Source: Gemelliphila palaticanis
GTDB taxonomy: Bacteria; Bacillota; Bacilli; Staphylococcales; Gemellaceae
Direction: 5' to 3'
Assembly (NCBI GenBank): GCA_013415235.1
Contig: JACBYF010000003.1
Span: 1-64,000 of the forward strand
Length of the DNA: 64,000 bases
Shown: in pieces, positions 48,276-57,665 of the stretch
Layout: each line of letters begins with the position of its first letter
Numbering within the stretch: the first letter of the stretch is position 1
Position numbers and translations under genes: made by a program
Notes under the pieces: model-generated
What the model saw: only the letters and a program-made list of their open reading frames with translations
Told to the model about the DNA's origin: nothing
Databases searched by the model: none

Positions 48276-49598
48276 ATGAAAAAATATGATTTACTTGTAA
48301 TAGGTTTTGGTAAAGCTGGTAAAACATTGGCTGTAAAATATGCATCATTAGGTAAAAAAGTTGCAGTTATAGAAGAAGATAATACTATGTATGGTGGAAC
48401 TTGTATAAATATAGGCTGTATACCTACAAAAACCTTAATAGTAGCTGCTAATAATGGAGATTCTTACGAAGAAGCAAAAAACAAAAGAGATACCGTTGTA
48501 AACAAACTAAGATCTAAAAACTTTGATATGCTTAATAATAATCAAAATGTTGATTTATATAATGCTAGAGCAAAATTTAAAGCAAATAAAATTATAGAAA
48601 TTTCTTCAAACAATGAAACTGTTGAACTTACTGCAGAAATTATAGTTATCAATACTGGAGCTAAAACTAATTTATTAAACATTAAAGGGTTAACTACTTC
48701 TAACAATGTCGTAAATAGTACAGAATTACAAAAATACGAAAAAGCTCCTAAACATTTAGGAATATTGGGAGCTGGTAATATAGGCCTTGAATTTGCTAGT
48801 CTATATTCTAAATTAGGTACTAAAGTTACTGTAATAGACCATTCGGATAAAATTTTGGCAAGAGAAGAAGAAGCCATTTCTAAACTAGCTTTAGAATATT
48901 TAGAAAATCAAGGCGTTGAGTTCAAATTTAACTCTACAACGGAAGAAATATTTAATAACGGAGATTCTGTTGTAGTTAAAACTAAAGAACATGGAGAATT
49001 AGAATTTGATGTTTTACTTCATGCTACAGGAAGAAAACCAAATACAGAAAATTTAGGATTAGAAAATACTAATATAAACCTAACAGAAAGAGGAGCTATT
49101 GAAGTAGATAAATTCTGTCAAACTTCTGTTGAAAATGTATTTGCAGTAGGAGATGTAAATGGCGGTCTGCAATTCACTTATACTTCTTTAGACGATTATA
49201 GAATTGTATTAAACTATTTACAAGGTAATAAAGACTATTCTTTAGAAGATAGAAAAAATGTTCCCTATACTGTATTTATAGAACCACCTCTATCTAGAGT
49301 AGGTTTAACAGAAAAAGAAGCTGCACAAAAAGGATTTAATATTGCTGTTAAAGAAATACCAGTTGCAAATATGCCTAGAGGTGTTGTAAACGGAGATACT
49401 AAAGGATTATTTAAAGCAGTAGTTGATAAAGATAGCAAATTAATTTTAGGTGCTACACTTTTCGGAAAAAATTCTGAAGAACTTATTAACATTATAAAAA
49501 TGGCAATGGATAATAATATTACTTATACATATATAAGAGATCAAATATTTAACCATCCAAATATGGCCGAAAATCTTAACGATTTATTTAATATGTAA
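48276..49598 (+). CDS. har: Flavoprotein disulfide reductase, probable hypothiocyanous acid reductase
   Basis: 440 residues, group I pyridine nucleotide-disulfide oxidoreductase. FAD motif GFGKAG, redox pair Cys43/Cys48 in YGGTCINIGCIPTKT, NAD(P) motif GAGNIGLE, FAD motif 2 FAVGDVNGG, and the dimerisation domain without the catalytic His-Glu dyad of glutathione reductase (it ends FNHPNMAENLNDLF). The end and middle (GGLQFTYTSLDDYRIV) closely match the streptococcal Har/RclA-like enzyme as I recall it. It would reduce HOSCN made by salivary lactoperoxidase. ATG with AAGGAGA upstream. Confidence 0.85.
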   Translation: MKKYDLLVIGFGKAGKTLAVKYASLGKKVAVIEEDNTMYGGTCINIGCIPTKTLIVAANNGDSYEEAKNKRDTVVNKLRSKNFDMLNNNQNVDLYNARAKFKANKIIEISSNNETVELTAEIIVINTGAKTNLLNIKGLTTSNNVVNSTELQKYEKAPKHLGILGAGNIGLEFASLYSKLGTKVTVIDHSDKILAREEEAISKLALEYLENQGVEFKFNSTTEEIFNNGDSVVVKTKEHGELEFDVLLHATGRKPNTENLGLENTNINLTERGAIEVDKFCQTSVENVFAVGDVNGGLQFTYTSLDDYRIVLNYLQGNKDYSLEDRKNVPYTVFIEPPLSRVGLTEKEAAQKGFNIAVKEIPVANMPRGVVNGDTKGLFKAVVDKDSKLILGATLFGKNSEELINIIKMAMDNNITYTYIRDQIFNHPNMAENLNDLFNM

Positions 49599-49610
49599 TA
49601 TAAAAAATAT

Positions 49611-49668
49611 GTAGGGGCTTTGGAGCAGCCCTTACATTTTGGCTCCAAGTCAAATCCTGGGGATGGAA
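49611..49668. repeat. Remnant of an ISL3-type end
   Basis: GGCTCCAAGTCAAATCCTGG (from 49641) resembles the right inverted repeat of the adjacent IS (GGCTCTAAGTCAAATACGGG). It follows a small hairpin GGGCT-TTGGAGC-AGCCC (49614-49630) after the har stop. No transposase is associated. Confidence 0.55.
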
Positions 49669-49678
49669 TAAATTAATG

Positions 49679-49716
49679 ATAATCTTATGCAGCAGAATTC
49701 TGCTGCATAAGATTAT
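49679..49716. repeat. 38-bp perfect palindrome beside the IS
   Basis: ATAATCTTATGCAGCAGAA and its exact reverse complement, with no loop spacer. It ends 2 bases before the IS. It may be the har terminator or the IS target; ISL3-family elements often enter palindromes. Confidence 0.7.
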
Positions 49717-49857
49717 TTGGCTGTATAATAAATACGGGGCATGGAGAAAAAATAAAAAATAGTTCTCCATGCTCCGTATTAATTTTTTATATACAAAAAG
49801 ACAAATATCCGATACAATATAAAGTGCAAAAAATAATATAACGAAAGGATATTTGCC

Positions 49858-51222
49858 ATGAATAATTATAACACAGAAATAGAAATAATAAAAGGAGAAG
49901 ACATAACAAAAAGCTTACTCCAAATAAAAGATAACAATATACAAGTAGAAAATGGTCATAGGATTGTTAAAATAAACAATCAGAAACACTTTATATTTAA
50001 AGGAATATTAACATATACTCCTGAAAAATGTGATTGTTGTGGATGTGATAATATCAACAATACAATAGTAAAAAATGGATTTAACGAATTAACTAAAGTT
50101 AACCTATTAAAAATATCAGGTATTCCAGCTATATTAGAATTAAAAAAACAAAGATTCAAGTGTAAATCTTGTAATAAAAAATTTGTAGCTACTACTCCAT
50201 TCGTAAAAAAATATTGTAATATTTCTAGAAACGTAGTGTTATCAATAATGAGTTCTTTAGCTGATACTTTATCATTTAAACAAATAGCTAAGGCACACGA
50301 TGTTTCTTATACTACTGTAATAAGATCTCTTTATGGATGTAAAACACAAGTAGATATAACTAATTTTAATACACTACCTGAGTATTTATGTTTTGATGAA
50401 ATAAAGTCAACAAAAGATAGTAAAAATGGAATGAGTTTTATATTTTCTAATTCATTAACTCATGAGCTAATTGATATAGTAGACGGTAGAACTGAAAGTA
50501 TATTAAATACATATTTCTCTAGATTTTCAAAAGAAGCAAGATTTAATGTAAAAGCTATTTGTATTGATATATATACACCATATATGAAGTTAATTAAACA
50601 AAAATTCCCTAATGCAGATATAGTTATAGATCGATTCCATTTAATTCAAAATATTAATAGAAAGTTAAATAGTGCTAGAGTTCAGTTAATGAATACTTAT
50701 ACTGGTATGAATTATACCTTATTTAAAAATAATTGGAAATTGATTTTAGAAGATGTAGATAATATTACTCATGATAAGTTTATATATAATAGAAGTTTTA
50801 AAAGTTATGTTACTAGACGAGATATTCTTGAATATTTATTGGAACTTGATTCAGTGTTTAAAGCTAGTTATGAGCGTGTTCATGATATACGATACGCTGT
50901 GAAGAATAGAAATGAACTTGAATTAATTAGGTTAATAGATGTCTCTACTAATGGTGTAGCTGATAGTGTTAAGGTAGCTATTAATACTATGAGAAAGCAT
51001 AAAGATTATATGCTTAATAGTGTTAAATATGATATTTCTAATGGTTCTTTAGAAGGTATTAATAATAAAGTTAAGGTTCTTAAAAGAGTTTCTTATGGTT
51101 ACAGTAGCTTTTATAATTTTAGATTACGTATTTTAGTTGTTTTTAGATTATTTGTCTCTGATCGTAAATTTATTGGAGATTTGGTTGATAAAAAAATAAC
51201 TAAGCAGCAATTTGCCGCTTAG
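49858..51222 (+). CDS. tnp: ISL3-family transposase
   Basis: 454 residues. An N-terminal zinc-binding region (CDCCGC, then CKSCNKKF near 100), a helix-turn-helix (LSFKQIAKAHDVSYTTVIRS), and the DDE domain: first Asp in LCFDEIKS, second in VIDRFHLIQNI and last Glu in SNGSLEGINNKVK. ATG with GAAAGGA upstream. It appears full length, and a hairpin at 51196-51226 overlaps its stop. Confidence 0.95.
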   Translation: MNNYNTEIEIIKGEDITKSLLQIKDNNIQVENGHRIVKINNQKHFIFKGILTYTPEKCDCCGCDNINNTIVKNGFNELTKVNLLKISGIPAILELKKQRFKCKSCNKKFVATTPFVKKYCNISRNVVLSIMSSLADTLSFKQIAKAHDVSYTTVIRSLYGCKTQVDITNFNTLPEYLCFDEIKSTKDSKNGMSFIFSNSLTHELIDIVDGRTESILNTYFSRFSKEARFNVKAICIDIYTPYMKLIKQKFPNADIVIDRFHLIQNINRKLNSARVQLMNTYTGMNYTLFKNNWKLILEDVDNITHDKFIYNRSFKSYVTRRDILEYLLELDSVFKASYERVHDIRYAVKNRNELELIRLIDVSTNGVADSVKVAINTMRKHKDYMLNSVKYDISNGSLEGINNKVKVLKRVSYGYSSFYNFRLRILVVFRLFVSDRKFIGDLVDKKITKQQFAA

Positions 51223-51226
51223 TTAT
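51196..51226 (+). terminator. Terminator of the transposase gene
   Basis: ATAACTAAGC (51196-51205) pairs exactly with GCTTAGTTAT (51217-51226). The stem overlaps the last codons and is followed by TTATCTCATTTT. Confidence 0.65.
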
Positions 51227-51273
51227 TTATCTCATTTTCTCTCCATGCCCCGTATTTGACTTAGAGCCGTAAA

Positions 51274-51309
51274 AATAAGAGAGTATTAATTACAAAATAC
51301 TCTCTTATT
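51274..51309 (-). terminator. Terminator of the nucleoside ABC transporter operon
   Basis: AATAAGAGAGTATT (51274-51287) pairs exactly with AATACTCTCTTATT (51296-51309); TTTTTAC follows on the minus strand. It lies between the IS right end and the permease stop, so the IS did not disrupt it. Confidence 0.9.
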
Positions 51310-51319
51310 AATTTTAGAA

Positions 51320-52240
51320 TTATCTTTGACCTTTGTCGTAAGGAATACCCAACGCTTCTGGTGCTGATGATTTTTTAGAAAACACTATAAGTGCTATTAT
51401 AGTTGCTACGAATGGGAACATATTCCAGAATGACACAGGAACTGGTAAGTCTGGTGCAAGTATTGATACTTTTTCAGCAAACACTTTTGTTCCACCGAAG
51501 AATAGTGCTGCTAAAGTTACTGTAATTGGATTGTATTTACCGAATATAAGAGCTGCTAAAGCTAAATATCCAAATCCATATACAGTTATTGAAGCATTAA
51601 ACCCTTGACTAAATGTTGTAGCTATTATACCACCTGCTAAGCCTGATAAACATCCTGATATTACAACACCAATATAGCGGTATTTAAATACGTTAAGACC
51701 TAAAGAATCACTTGCTTGTGGATTTTCACCAACAGATCTTAATCTTAAACCAAACGGACGTTTATATATTACATAATAAGTTAATCCAACTAAAACAATA
51801 GCTATTATAATTGTTGGGTATACAGTTAATTTTCCTACGATACTATATCTAGGGAAACCATTTTTTAATAATAACTCATAAGTTCCGTTATAGTGATTTA
51901 CTAGGAATAAAGCTATAGCTGGCGTAATAAGGTTTATAGCTGTACCTGATATTACCTGATCAGCTTTTAGGTTTATACTTATAAATGCGTGTATTAATGA
52001 CATCAATCCACCTGAAACAGCTGCTATTATTAAACAAATTATCAATTGTGCTATAGTAGGTTCTCCTGCAAAAAACTCTGTAGCAAATAGTGAAACTATA
52101 AACGCTCCAAATATTACAAATCCATCTAAAGCTATATTAACAACTCCACTTTTTTCTGAATAAAAACCACCTATTGCAGCTATTAATATTGGAGCTGTAT
52201 ATTGTAACATAGAATCTAGTAATGATAAAAATGTATCCAT
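51320..52240 (-). CDS. nupQ: Nucleoside ABC transporter permease (second)
   Basis: 306 residues with about eight membrane segments, in the branched-chain/sugar-type permease family (BPD_transp_2). TAPILIAAIGGFYSEKSGVVNIALDGFV is typical of the NupQ-type subunit, here cited by its core GGFYSEKSGVVNIALDG. It starts one base after the first permease. Together they form the channel for purine nucleosides or related compounds. Confidence 0.88.
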   Translation of the reverse strand: MDTFLSLLDSMLQYTAPILIAAIGGFYSEKSGVVNIALDGFVIFGAFIVSLFATEFFAGEPTIAQLIICLIIAAVSGGLMSLIHAFISINLKADQVISGTAINLITPAIALFLVNHYNGTYELLLKNGFPRYSIVGKLTVYPTIIIAIVLVGLTYYVIYKRPFGLRLRSVGENPQASDSLGLNVFKYRYIGVVISGCLSGLAGGIIATTFSQGFNASITVYGFGYLALAALIFGKYNPITVTLAALFFGGTKVFAEKVSILAPDLPVPVSFWNMFPFVATIIALIVFSKKSSAPEALGIPYDKGQR

Positions 52241-53308
52241 CTATTTGGCTCCTTTCGATTTTTTATTCTTACTAAATAAATTATTTAAAAATTTACTTTC
52301 AAACAATGCTTTTGCTGCAACAAACATTACAATAAGACCTATTAAAATATTTGCTATATCTTTAGGAATTCCTACGAATGCTAACAATGGCGTTAGTACT
52401 GATAAAAATCCAAATAGTAATGCTCCTAAAAATACTCCAAAAGCTACATTAGCTCCTATTAGAGCCACCGCTATCCCCATATATCCATAACCTTGGAACG
52501 TACTTCCTACAACGACTTGACCTACTGGTCCCAAGTTATATAAAGCTCCTCCTAGTCCTGCAAAAGCTCCAGATATAAACATAGATAAAACCATATTTCT
52601 ATTAACTTTCATACCTACGAATTCAGATGCATGTTTGTTATAACCTACAGATCGTAACTCATAACCAAAAACAGTTTTTTCCATAACTATATAAAATACT
52701 ATAAGTGCTACTATAGCTAAAATCAAATCTGTTCCTAAACGTCTATTAGCAAATATAGAATATATTAGATCATTTTGTAAATATCCTTGTCCGTTGGTAT
52801 CTGCTATAACTTCTGATACTACATCGTTTGAACCTCTTATATATTTAGGCACGAAAAATTGTACAAAATAAAGTGCAGTGTAGTTTAACATAATAGTAGA
52901 AACTACTTCACTTATGTTAAATCTTGCTTTTAAATATCCAGCAATAGCTGCCCAAAGTCCTCCACCTATTATACCAGCAAGAACACTACAAACTAATATT
53001 AGGAAAAAACTAGATCCTTGCATCTTTATAGCAACAAACCCTGCAAGAAGTCCTCCCATAATAAACTGTCCTTCAGCACCGATATTAAATAGACCTGTTT
53101 TGAACGCAAATGCTACTGATAATCCCGTACAAATAAGAGGAATTGTAGATAATACTATTTCTGATATATTATCTTGTTCTGTTAAAACCATTCCCATTAC
53201 ATTTAAAACTTCTGATGGATCAGCACCAACACCTGCGATAATAATAGCTCCTACTAAGAAAGAAGCTAATATAGGTAAAATTGCATTAGTTAAAACTTTT
53301 TTAAACAT
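52241..53308 (-). CDS. nupP: Nucleoside ABC transporter permease (first)
   Basis: 355 residues, about nine to ten membrane segments, same family. FKTGLFNIGAEGQFIMGG is the family signature (the EAA-like loop region), and YNKHASEFVGMKVNR follows. ATG with AAAGGAG. It lies between the ATPase and the second permease, as in bmpA-nupABC operons of lactic acid bacteria. Confidence 0.88.
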   Translation of the reverse strand: MFKKVLTNAILPILASFLVGAIIIAGVGADPSEVLNVMGMVLTEQDNISEIVLSTIPLICTGLSVAFAFKTGLFNIGAEGQFIMGGLLAGFVAIKMQGSSFFLILVCSVLAGIIGGGLWAAIAGYLKARFNISEVVSTIMLNYTALYFVQFFVPKYIRGSNDVVSEVIADTNGQGYLQNDLIYSIFANRRLGTDLILAIVALIVFYIVMEKTVFGYELRSVGYNKHASEFVGMKVNRNMVLSMFISGAFAGLGGALYNLGPVGQVVVGSTFQGYGYMGIAVALIGANVAFGVFLGALLFGFLSVLTPLLAFVGIPKDIANILIGLIVMFVAAKALFESKFLNNLFSKNKKSKGAK

Positions 53309-53320
53309 ATTGTCTCCTTT

Positions 53321-54832
53321 CTACTTCTTAACACCAGCCATTAATAGACCTAGTTGTTCTTTAGTTACATTTTCATCGTTATCTACTACATCAATAATAT
53401 TTCCGTTATGAATTACTGCTATTCTATCTGATAAAGTAAGTATTTCATCTAAATCATAAGAAATTAATAAAACTCCATTACCTTTATCTCTATAGTCAAT
53501 TAGCATTCTGTGAATACCGTTAATAGCACCAACATCAAGACCACGAGTAGGTTGAGTTGTTACAAGTAGACTTGGTTCTAACTCTAAAGCTCTACCTATA
53601 ATTAATTTTTGCTGGTTACCACCACTCATACTTCTAGCTGCTATTTTTTCGTTACCAGCTTTTCTTACGTCATATTTTTCACAAAGTTCTTTAGCAAATT
53701 TAGCTATAGATGATTTATTTAAAAATCCATTTTTTGAAAACTTATTAGTATAGTAATTTTCAAGAATAGAGTTCTCCTCTATACTAAAATCAAGAACTAA
53801 TCCATCTTTATGTCTATCTTCAGCTATTATTTCTAAACCTAACTCTTTACGTTTAGAAGTAGATAAAGAGTTGATATTTTGACCTTTAAAGAAAATATCC
53901 CCTTTTGTAGACTTAAGCAATGCGTTTAAAACTTCAACAAATTGCTGTTGTCCATTACCGTCTACTCCGGCAATCCCTAATATTTCTCTTTCACGAACAT
54001 CTAAATTAAAATCATGTAACATGTCTTTTTTATCTATTGTGTCAGCATAAATACCTTTAACTTCTAATAATTTTTCTTTTCCTTCTCTAGATCGTTCGTA
54101 ATTAATTATTTCTAGGTCTTTACCTATCATAAGACTTGCTAATTTTTCTTTAGTAGTTTCTGCTATTTCTACAGTACCAAAATATTCACCACGTCTAATT
54201 ATACTGCATCTATCAGCAACAGCCATTATCTCATTTAATTTATGAGTTATTAATAGTATAGTTTTTCCTTCTTCTTTTAGGTTTTTTAATATTACTAAAA
54301 ATTCTTCTATTTCTGCTGGTGTTAAAACAGCTGTAGGCTCATCAAATATTAAAATATCTGCACTTCTATAAAGCATTTTTAATATTTCTACACGTTGTTG
54401 CATCCCCACAGTTATATCACTAACTAAGGCTTTAGGATTAACTTCTAAACCATATTTAACAGATAAATCATGTATTTTTTTACATGCTTCTTCTATATCT
54501 ATTTTTCCACCTTTAACTTCTTCCATACCTAAAATAATATTTTCTGCTACGGTAAAGTTTTTTATAAGTTTAAAGTGTTGATGAACCATTCCGATACCTA
54601 ATTCATTAGCATGTTTTGGATCTTTAATATTAACTTCTTTTCCATTTAATTTTATAACACCTTCTTCTTGGTGGTACATTCCAAAAAGAACAGACATAAG
54701 AGTTGACTTACCTGCACCATTTTCTCCAAGAAGTGCGTGTACTTCGTTTTTCTTAACCTGAATCGTTATATCCTTATTTGCGTAGAAGTCACCAAACTTT
54801 TTTGTTATGTTTAGCATTTCTATTGCATACAT
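53321..54832 (-). CDS. nupO: Nucleoside ABC transporter ATP-binding protein (double NBD)
   Basis: 503 residues, two ATPase domains. Domain 1 has Walker A GENGAGKST, signature region VGMQQRVEI and Walker B ILIFDEPTA. Domain 2 has a degenerate Walker A (GVDGNGQQQF) and signature SGGNQQKL, as in RbsA/MglA-type proteins. A TTG at 54850 is in frame, but GAGAGGT lies seven bases before the ATG at 54832, which I take as the start. It follows the bmpA gene with a terminator between. Confidence 0.9.
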   Translation of the reverse strand: MYAIEMLNITKKFGDFYANKDITIQVKKNEVHALLGENGAGKSTLMSVLFGMYHQEEGVIKLNGKEVNIKDPKHANELGIGMVHQHFKLIKNFTVAENIILGMEEVKGGKIDIEEACKKIHDLSVKYGLEVNPKALVSDITVGMQQRVEILKMLYRSADILIFDEPTAVLTPAEIEEFLVILKNLKEEGKTILLITHKLNEIMAVADRCSIIRRGEYFGTVEIAETTKEKLASLMIGKDLEIINYERSREGKEKLLEVKGIYADTIDKKDMLHDFNLDVREREILGIAGVDGNGQQQFVEVLNALLKSTKGDIFFKGQNINSLSTSKRKELGLEIIAEDRHKDGLVLDFSIEENSILENYYTNKFSKNGFLNKSSIAKFAKELCEKYDVRKAGNEKIAARSMSGGNQQKLIIGRALELEPSLLVTTQPTRGLDVGAINGIHRMLIDYRDKGNGVLLISYDLDEILTLSDRIAVIHNGNIIDVVDNDENVTKEQLGLLMAGVKK

Positions 54833-54959
54833 ATAATATACCTCTCTCAATTTATTTTGTTACACTAATATTATAATATATTTGTATGCGCTAATACAAA
54901 TATTTTTTTCTAATATTTTAAATATTTTCAAGTATAATTTAGCTATTATAAGGTAATAA

Positions 54960-54987
54960 AAAAGCCTAGAAAAAACTCTAGGCTTTT
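54960..54987 (-). terminator. Attenuating terminator between bmpA and the ATPase gene
   Basis: AAAAGCCTAGA (54960-54970) pairs exactly with TCTAGGCTTTT (54977-54987). It would make the binding lipoprotein more abundant than the membrane parts, a usual arrangement. Confidence 0.85.
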
Positions 54988-54996
54988 CAAGAAATA

Positions 54997-56124
54997 TTAT
55001 AGATCACCTTTAATATTATCTTTATTTGGTAAAGTATCACCATCTTCTGCTACTTTAACTTCACCTGATTTTAATTTTTCAGCTGCTTCCATAACTTTTT
55101 TGTATGTTTCTTCTAATAAGTTAGGGTTTTTCTCAGGAATTCCAACTCCATTATCTTTTATAGATAACACTTGAGCGTTAGCTGCTCCACCTTTAAATGT
55201 TCCAGCTTTAATTCCATCAAGAGCTTTAGTAACAGCTACATCAATACGTTTAACAGCTGATGTTAAGATTACAGATTTTTCCACATCTTTTCCATCTTTA
55301 TCTTTAGCTTTGAAAATTCCATCTTCATATTGATCTTTATCTACACCAACTATAAAGTGTTTGATTTCTCCACTTTCTTTAAGGTCATTAGTAGCTCTTT
55401 CTTGAGCTTCTTTGATAGCTCCACTTCCTGTTCCTCCAGCTGCTGCAAATATTACATCTGCTCCTGAATCATACATTGTAGCTGCTAATGTTTTACCTTT
55501 ATTTGTATCATTAAATGTTCCACTATAGTTGTAGAATACTTCTATATCTGGATTAGCTGCTTTCGCACCTTGAACAAATCCTATCCCGAATTTAACTACT
55601 GGAGGTATTTTAGCTCCACCTATAAATCCAATTTTACCTGTTTTTGATTGTAAAGCTGCTGCATATCCAGCTAAATATCCTGCTTCATTTTCTTGGAAAG
55701 TAATAGACTCAACATTTGGCTCATCTACTACTGCGTCTAGAAGTATGAACTTTTTATCAGTATATTTTTTAGCTACTTCTGGTAAAGTTTTTTCAAAATA
55801 GAAACCAGCTATAGAAACTACGTCAGAAACTTTAGATGCTGTTTCTAAGTTTGGAACTATTTTATCTTGACTTTTAGTTTCGATTGGTTGTTGTGCTGTA
55901 CCTCCATTTGCTTTTACCCAAGCTTCAACAGCCTCAACGTTACTTTGGTTAAAACTTTTATCTTTAGCTCCACCTTCATCAGTAACTACTCCTACTTTTA
56001 ATCCAGCATCTTTGCTTGATGAAGTAGATGTTGATTTATCATCTGATTTTGATGAACATCCAACAAAAATTAATGCAGCTGATAATACTACTGCTATAAA
56101 CGAGAATATTTTTTTCATATTCAT
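54997..56124 (-). CDS. bmpA: BMP-family nucleoside-binding lipoprotein, copy A
   Basis: 375 residues. Lipoprotein signal with lipobox IFVGC (Cys23), then a low-complexity Ser/Lys/Asp linker and the BMP/PnrA fold (VGVVTDEGGAKDKSFNQSN, FAAAGGTGSGAIKEAQER, IVGVDKDQYEDGIF). It captures purine nucleosides outside the membrane for the NupOPQ transporter. ATG with GGAGACA upstream. Followed by a terminator and then the ATPase gene. It shares most of its length with copy B. Confidence 0.92.
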   Translation of the reverse strand: MNMKKIFSFIAVVLSAALIFVGCSSKSDDKSTSTSSSKDAGLKVGVVTDEGGAKDKSFNQSNVEAVEAWVKANGGTAQQPIETKSQDKIVPNLETASKVSDVVSIAGFYFEKTLPEVAKKYTDKKFILLDAVVDEPNVESITFQENEAGYLAGYAAALQSKTGKIGFIGGAKIPPVVKFGIGFVQGAKAANPDIEVFYNYSGTFNDTNKGKTLAATMYDSGADVIFAAAGGTGSGAIKEAQERATNDLKESGEIKHFIVGVDKDQYEDGIFKAKDKDGKDVEKSVILTSAVKRIDVAVTKALDGIKAGTFKGGAANAQVLSIKDNGVGIPEKNPNLLEETYKKVMEAAEKLKSGEVKVAEDGDTLPNKDNIKGDL

Positions 56125-56312
56125 AATATATAGTGTCTCCTTTGTTTTTGATTTTATATGAAAATAATATCACATTCCAAAACAAATATCAATATTTTTC
56201 TTTCATAATAACGACATATTTTTTGAAAAAGTTCGGTAATAACGCTAACATAACAAAAAATAAACTCCAAAATAAAATGAAAGCATTTTTTTTAGGAATT
56301 TTCAAGATCAAA

Positions 56313-56352
56313 AAATAGCAAAAAGATTATATACTACCTCTTTGCTATTTTA
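56313..56352 (-). terminator. Terminator of bmp copy B
   Basis: AAAATAGCAAAAAG (56313-56326) pairs with CTCTTTGCTATTTT (56339-56352) with one mismatch, 14 bases past the stop. Confidence 0.75.
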
Positions 56353-56365
56353 ATTTTTATATTAT

Positions 56366-57481
56366 TTATAGTTCACCTGAAATTTTAGCTTTTTGTTCTT
56401 CAGTTAATTTTGTATCTTCATCCACTACTACAATTTTTCCATCTTCTATATCTTTTATTATTACACTAAGCTTGCTTAAAACTTCTTCAGATAAATTAGG
56501 ATTTTTTTCTGGTAATTTAAGACCTTTTTCTTTAACTCCAAACACTAATGTAGTGTTACCTTTAAACGTTCCTGCTTTTACTCTATCTAGTATATCTTTA
56601 ACAGCAACATCAACACTCTTAATAGCTGAAGTTAAAATTACTGATTTCTCTACAGATTTTCCTTCTTTATCTTTAGCTGAGAATATTCCATCTTCGTATT
56701 GATCTTTATCAACACCCACTATCCAATGTTTAATTTCTCCACTTTCTTTAATATCATTTACAGCTCTTTCTTGTGCTTCTTTAATTGCTCCGTTCCCTGT
56801 ATTACCTGCAGCTGTAAATATAACATCTATACCTATATCATACATAGTAGCAGCTAATGTTTTACCTTTGTTTATATCAGCAAAACTTCCACTATATTGA
56901 TATGATATTTCTATATCAGGATTAGCTTTTTTAGCTCCTTGGATAAATCCTATTCCAAATCTTGCTACTGGTGGAATTTTTAATCCTCCAATAAACCCTA
57001 TTTTCCCTGTTTTTGATTGTAAAGCTGCTGTATAACCTGCTAAATATCCTGCTTCTTGCTCTTTAAATGTAGCAGACATAACATTTTCACCTTCTACAAC
57101 ATCATCAATATATATATATTTAACATTTGGAAAATCTTTAGCTATAACAGGTAAATCTTTTAGAAAGTCATAACCAGCAACTGAAACTACATCTGATATA
57201 CCTGAAACATTTTTCAAGTTTGCTGCTATATCTGCTGCTGTTTTGTTTTCTACAGGAGTATGAGCTTTAGCATTATTATCTTTCGCCCAAGCTTGTACCC
57301 CTTCTACGTTTGCTTGATTAAAACTTTTATCCTTTATACCTCCTTCTCCAACAACAACTCCTACTTTAAGTTCAGATGATGCATCTTTTGTTCCTTCTGA
57401 TGATTTTTTATCAGATGAACATCCTGTTAATATTAGTACTATAGATAAAACTACAGCTAATATTGATGTTAATTTTTTCAT
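56366..57481 (-). CDS. BMP-family nucleoside-binding lipoprotein, copy B
   Basis: 371 residues. Lipobox ILTGC (Cys21) and the same BMP fold as copy A (VGVVVGEGGIKDKSFNQAN, IVGVDKDQYEDGIF). Differences cluster in the middle (VAGYDFLKDLPVIAKDF against copy A VAGFYFEKTLPEVAKKY) and at the C-terminus. Likely a tandem duplication, perhaps with different ligand preference. ATG with GGAGGT upstream. It has its own terminator, so it is an independent unit. Confidence 0.9.
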   Translation of the reverse strand: MKKLTSILAVVLSIVLILTGCSSDKKSSEGTKDASSELKVGVVVGEGGIKDKSFNQANVEGVQAWAKDNNAKAHTPVENKTAADIAANLKNVSGISDVVSVAGYDFLKDLPVIAKDFPNVKYIYIDDVVEGENVMSATFKEQEAGYLAGYTAALQSKTGKIGFIGGLKIPPVARFGIGFIQGAKKANPDIEISYQYSGSFADINKGKTLAATMYDIGIDVIFTAAGNTGNGAIKEAQERAVNDIKESGEIKHWIVGVDKDQYEDGIFSAKDKEGKSVEKSVILTSAIKSVDVAVKDILDRVKAGTFKGNTTLVFGVKEKGLKLPEKNPNLSEEVLSKLSVIIKDIEDGKIVVVDEDTKLTEEQKAKISGEL

Positions 57482-57665
57482 TTTGTACCTCCGATTTTTA
57501 AATTTTATATATACAAATATAAAATATCATATTTATTTATTTTTTGCAAACGTTTAATTTAATATTTATTTGATACTTATTATTGTTTATTTTTGTATTT
57601 TTTTTTGATATAATTTAAAATGACAAGGTTTTATCCTTAATATTACAATTCAAAGGAGAAATACA

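Larger units (their letters stand above)
49719..51268 (+). mobile_element. ISL3-family insertion sequence, complete
   Basis: About 1550 bp. Ends: GGCTGTATAATAAATACGGG on the left, and on the right, read inward, GGCTCTAAGTCAAATACGGG; both continue GCATGGAGA. GGCTCTxxGTCAA is the usual ISL3 terminus, so the left end is altered. A left-end hairpin (49731-49748 with 49763-49780) followed by a T-run may block transcription entering from outside. The eight bases on either side (GATTATTT and GTAAAAAT) do not match, so no target duplication is visible. The transposase is intact. Confidence 0.9.

Noticed and set aside
49711..51276. 8-bp target duplication of the IS
   Set aside because: The flanking octamers GATTATTT and GTAAAAAT differ at several positions.
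57546..57562. cre-like TGCAAACGTTTAAT upstream of punA and bmp copy B
   Set aside because: Only about half of the consensus ends match; too weak to list as a site.
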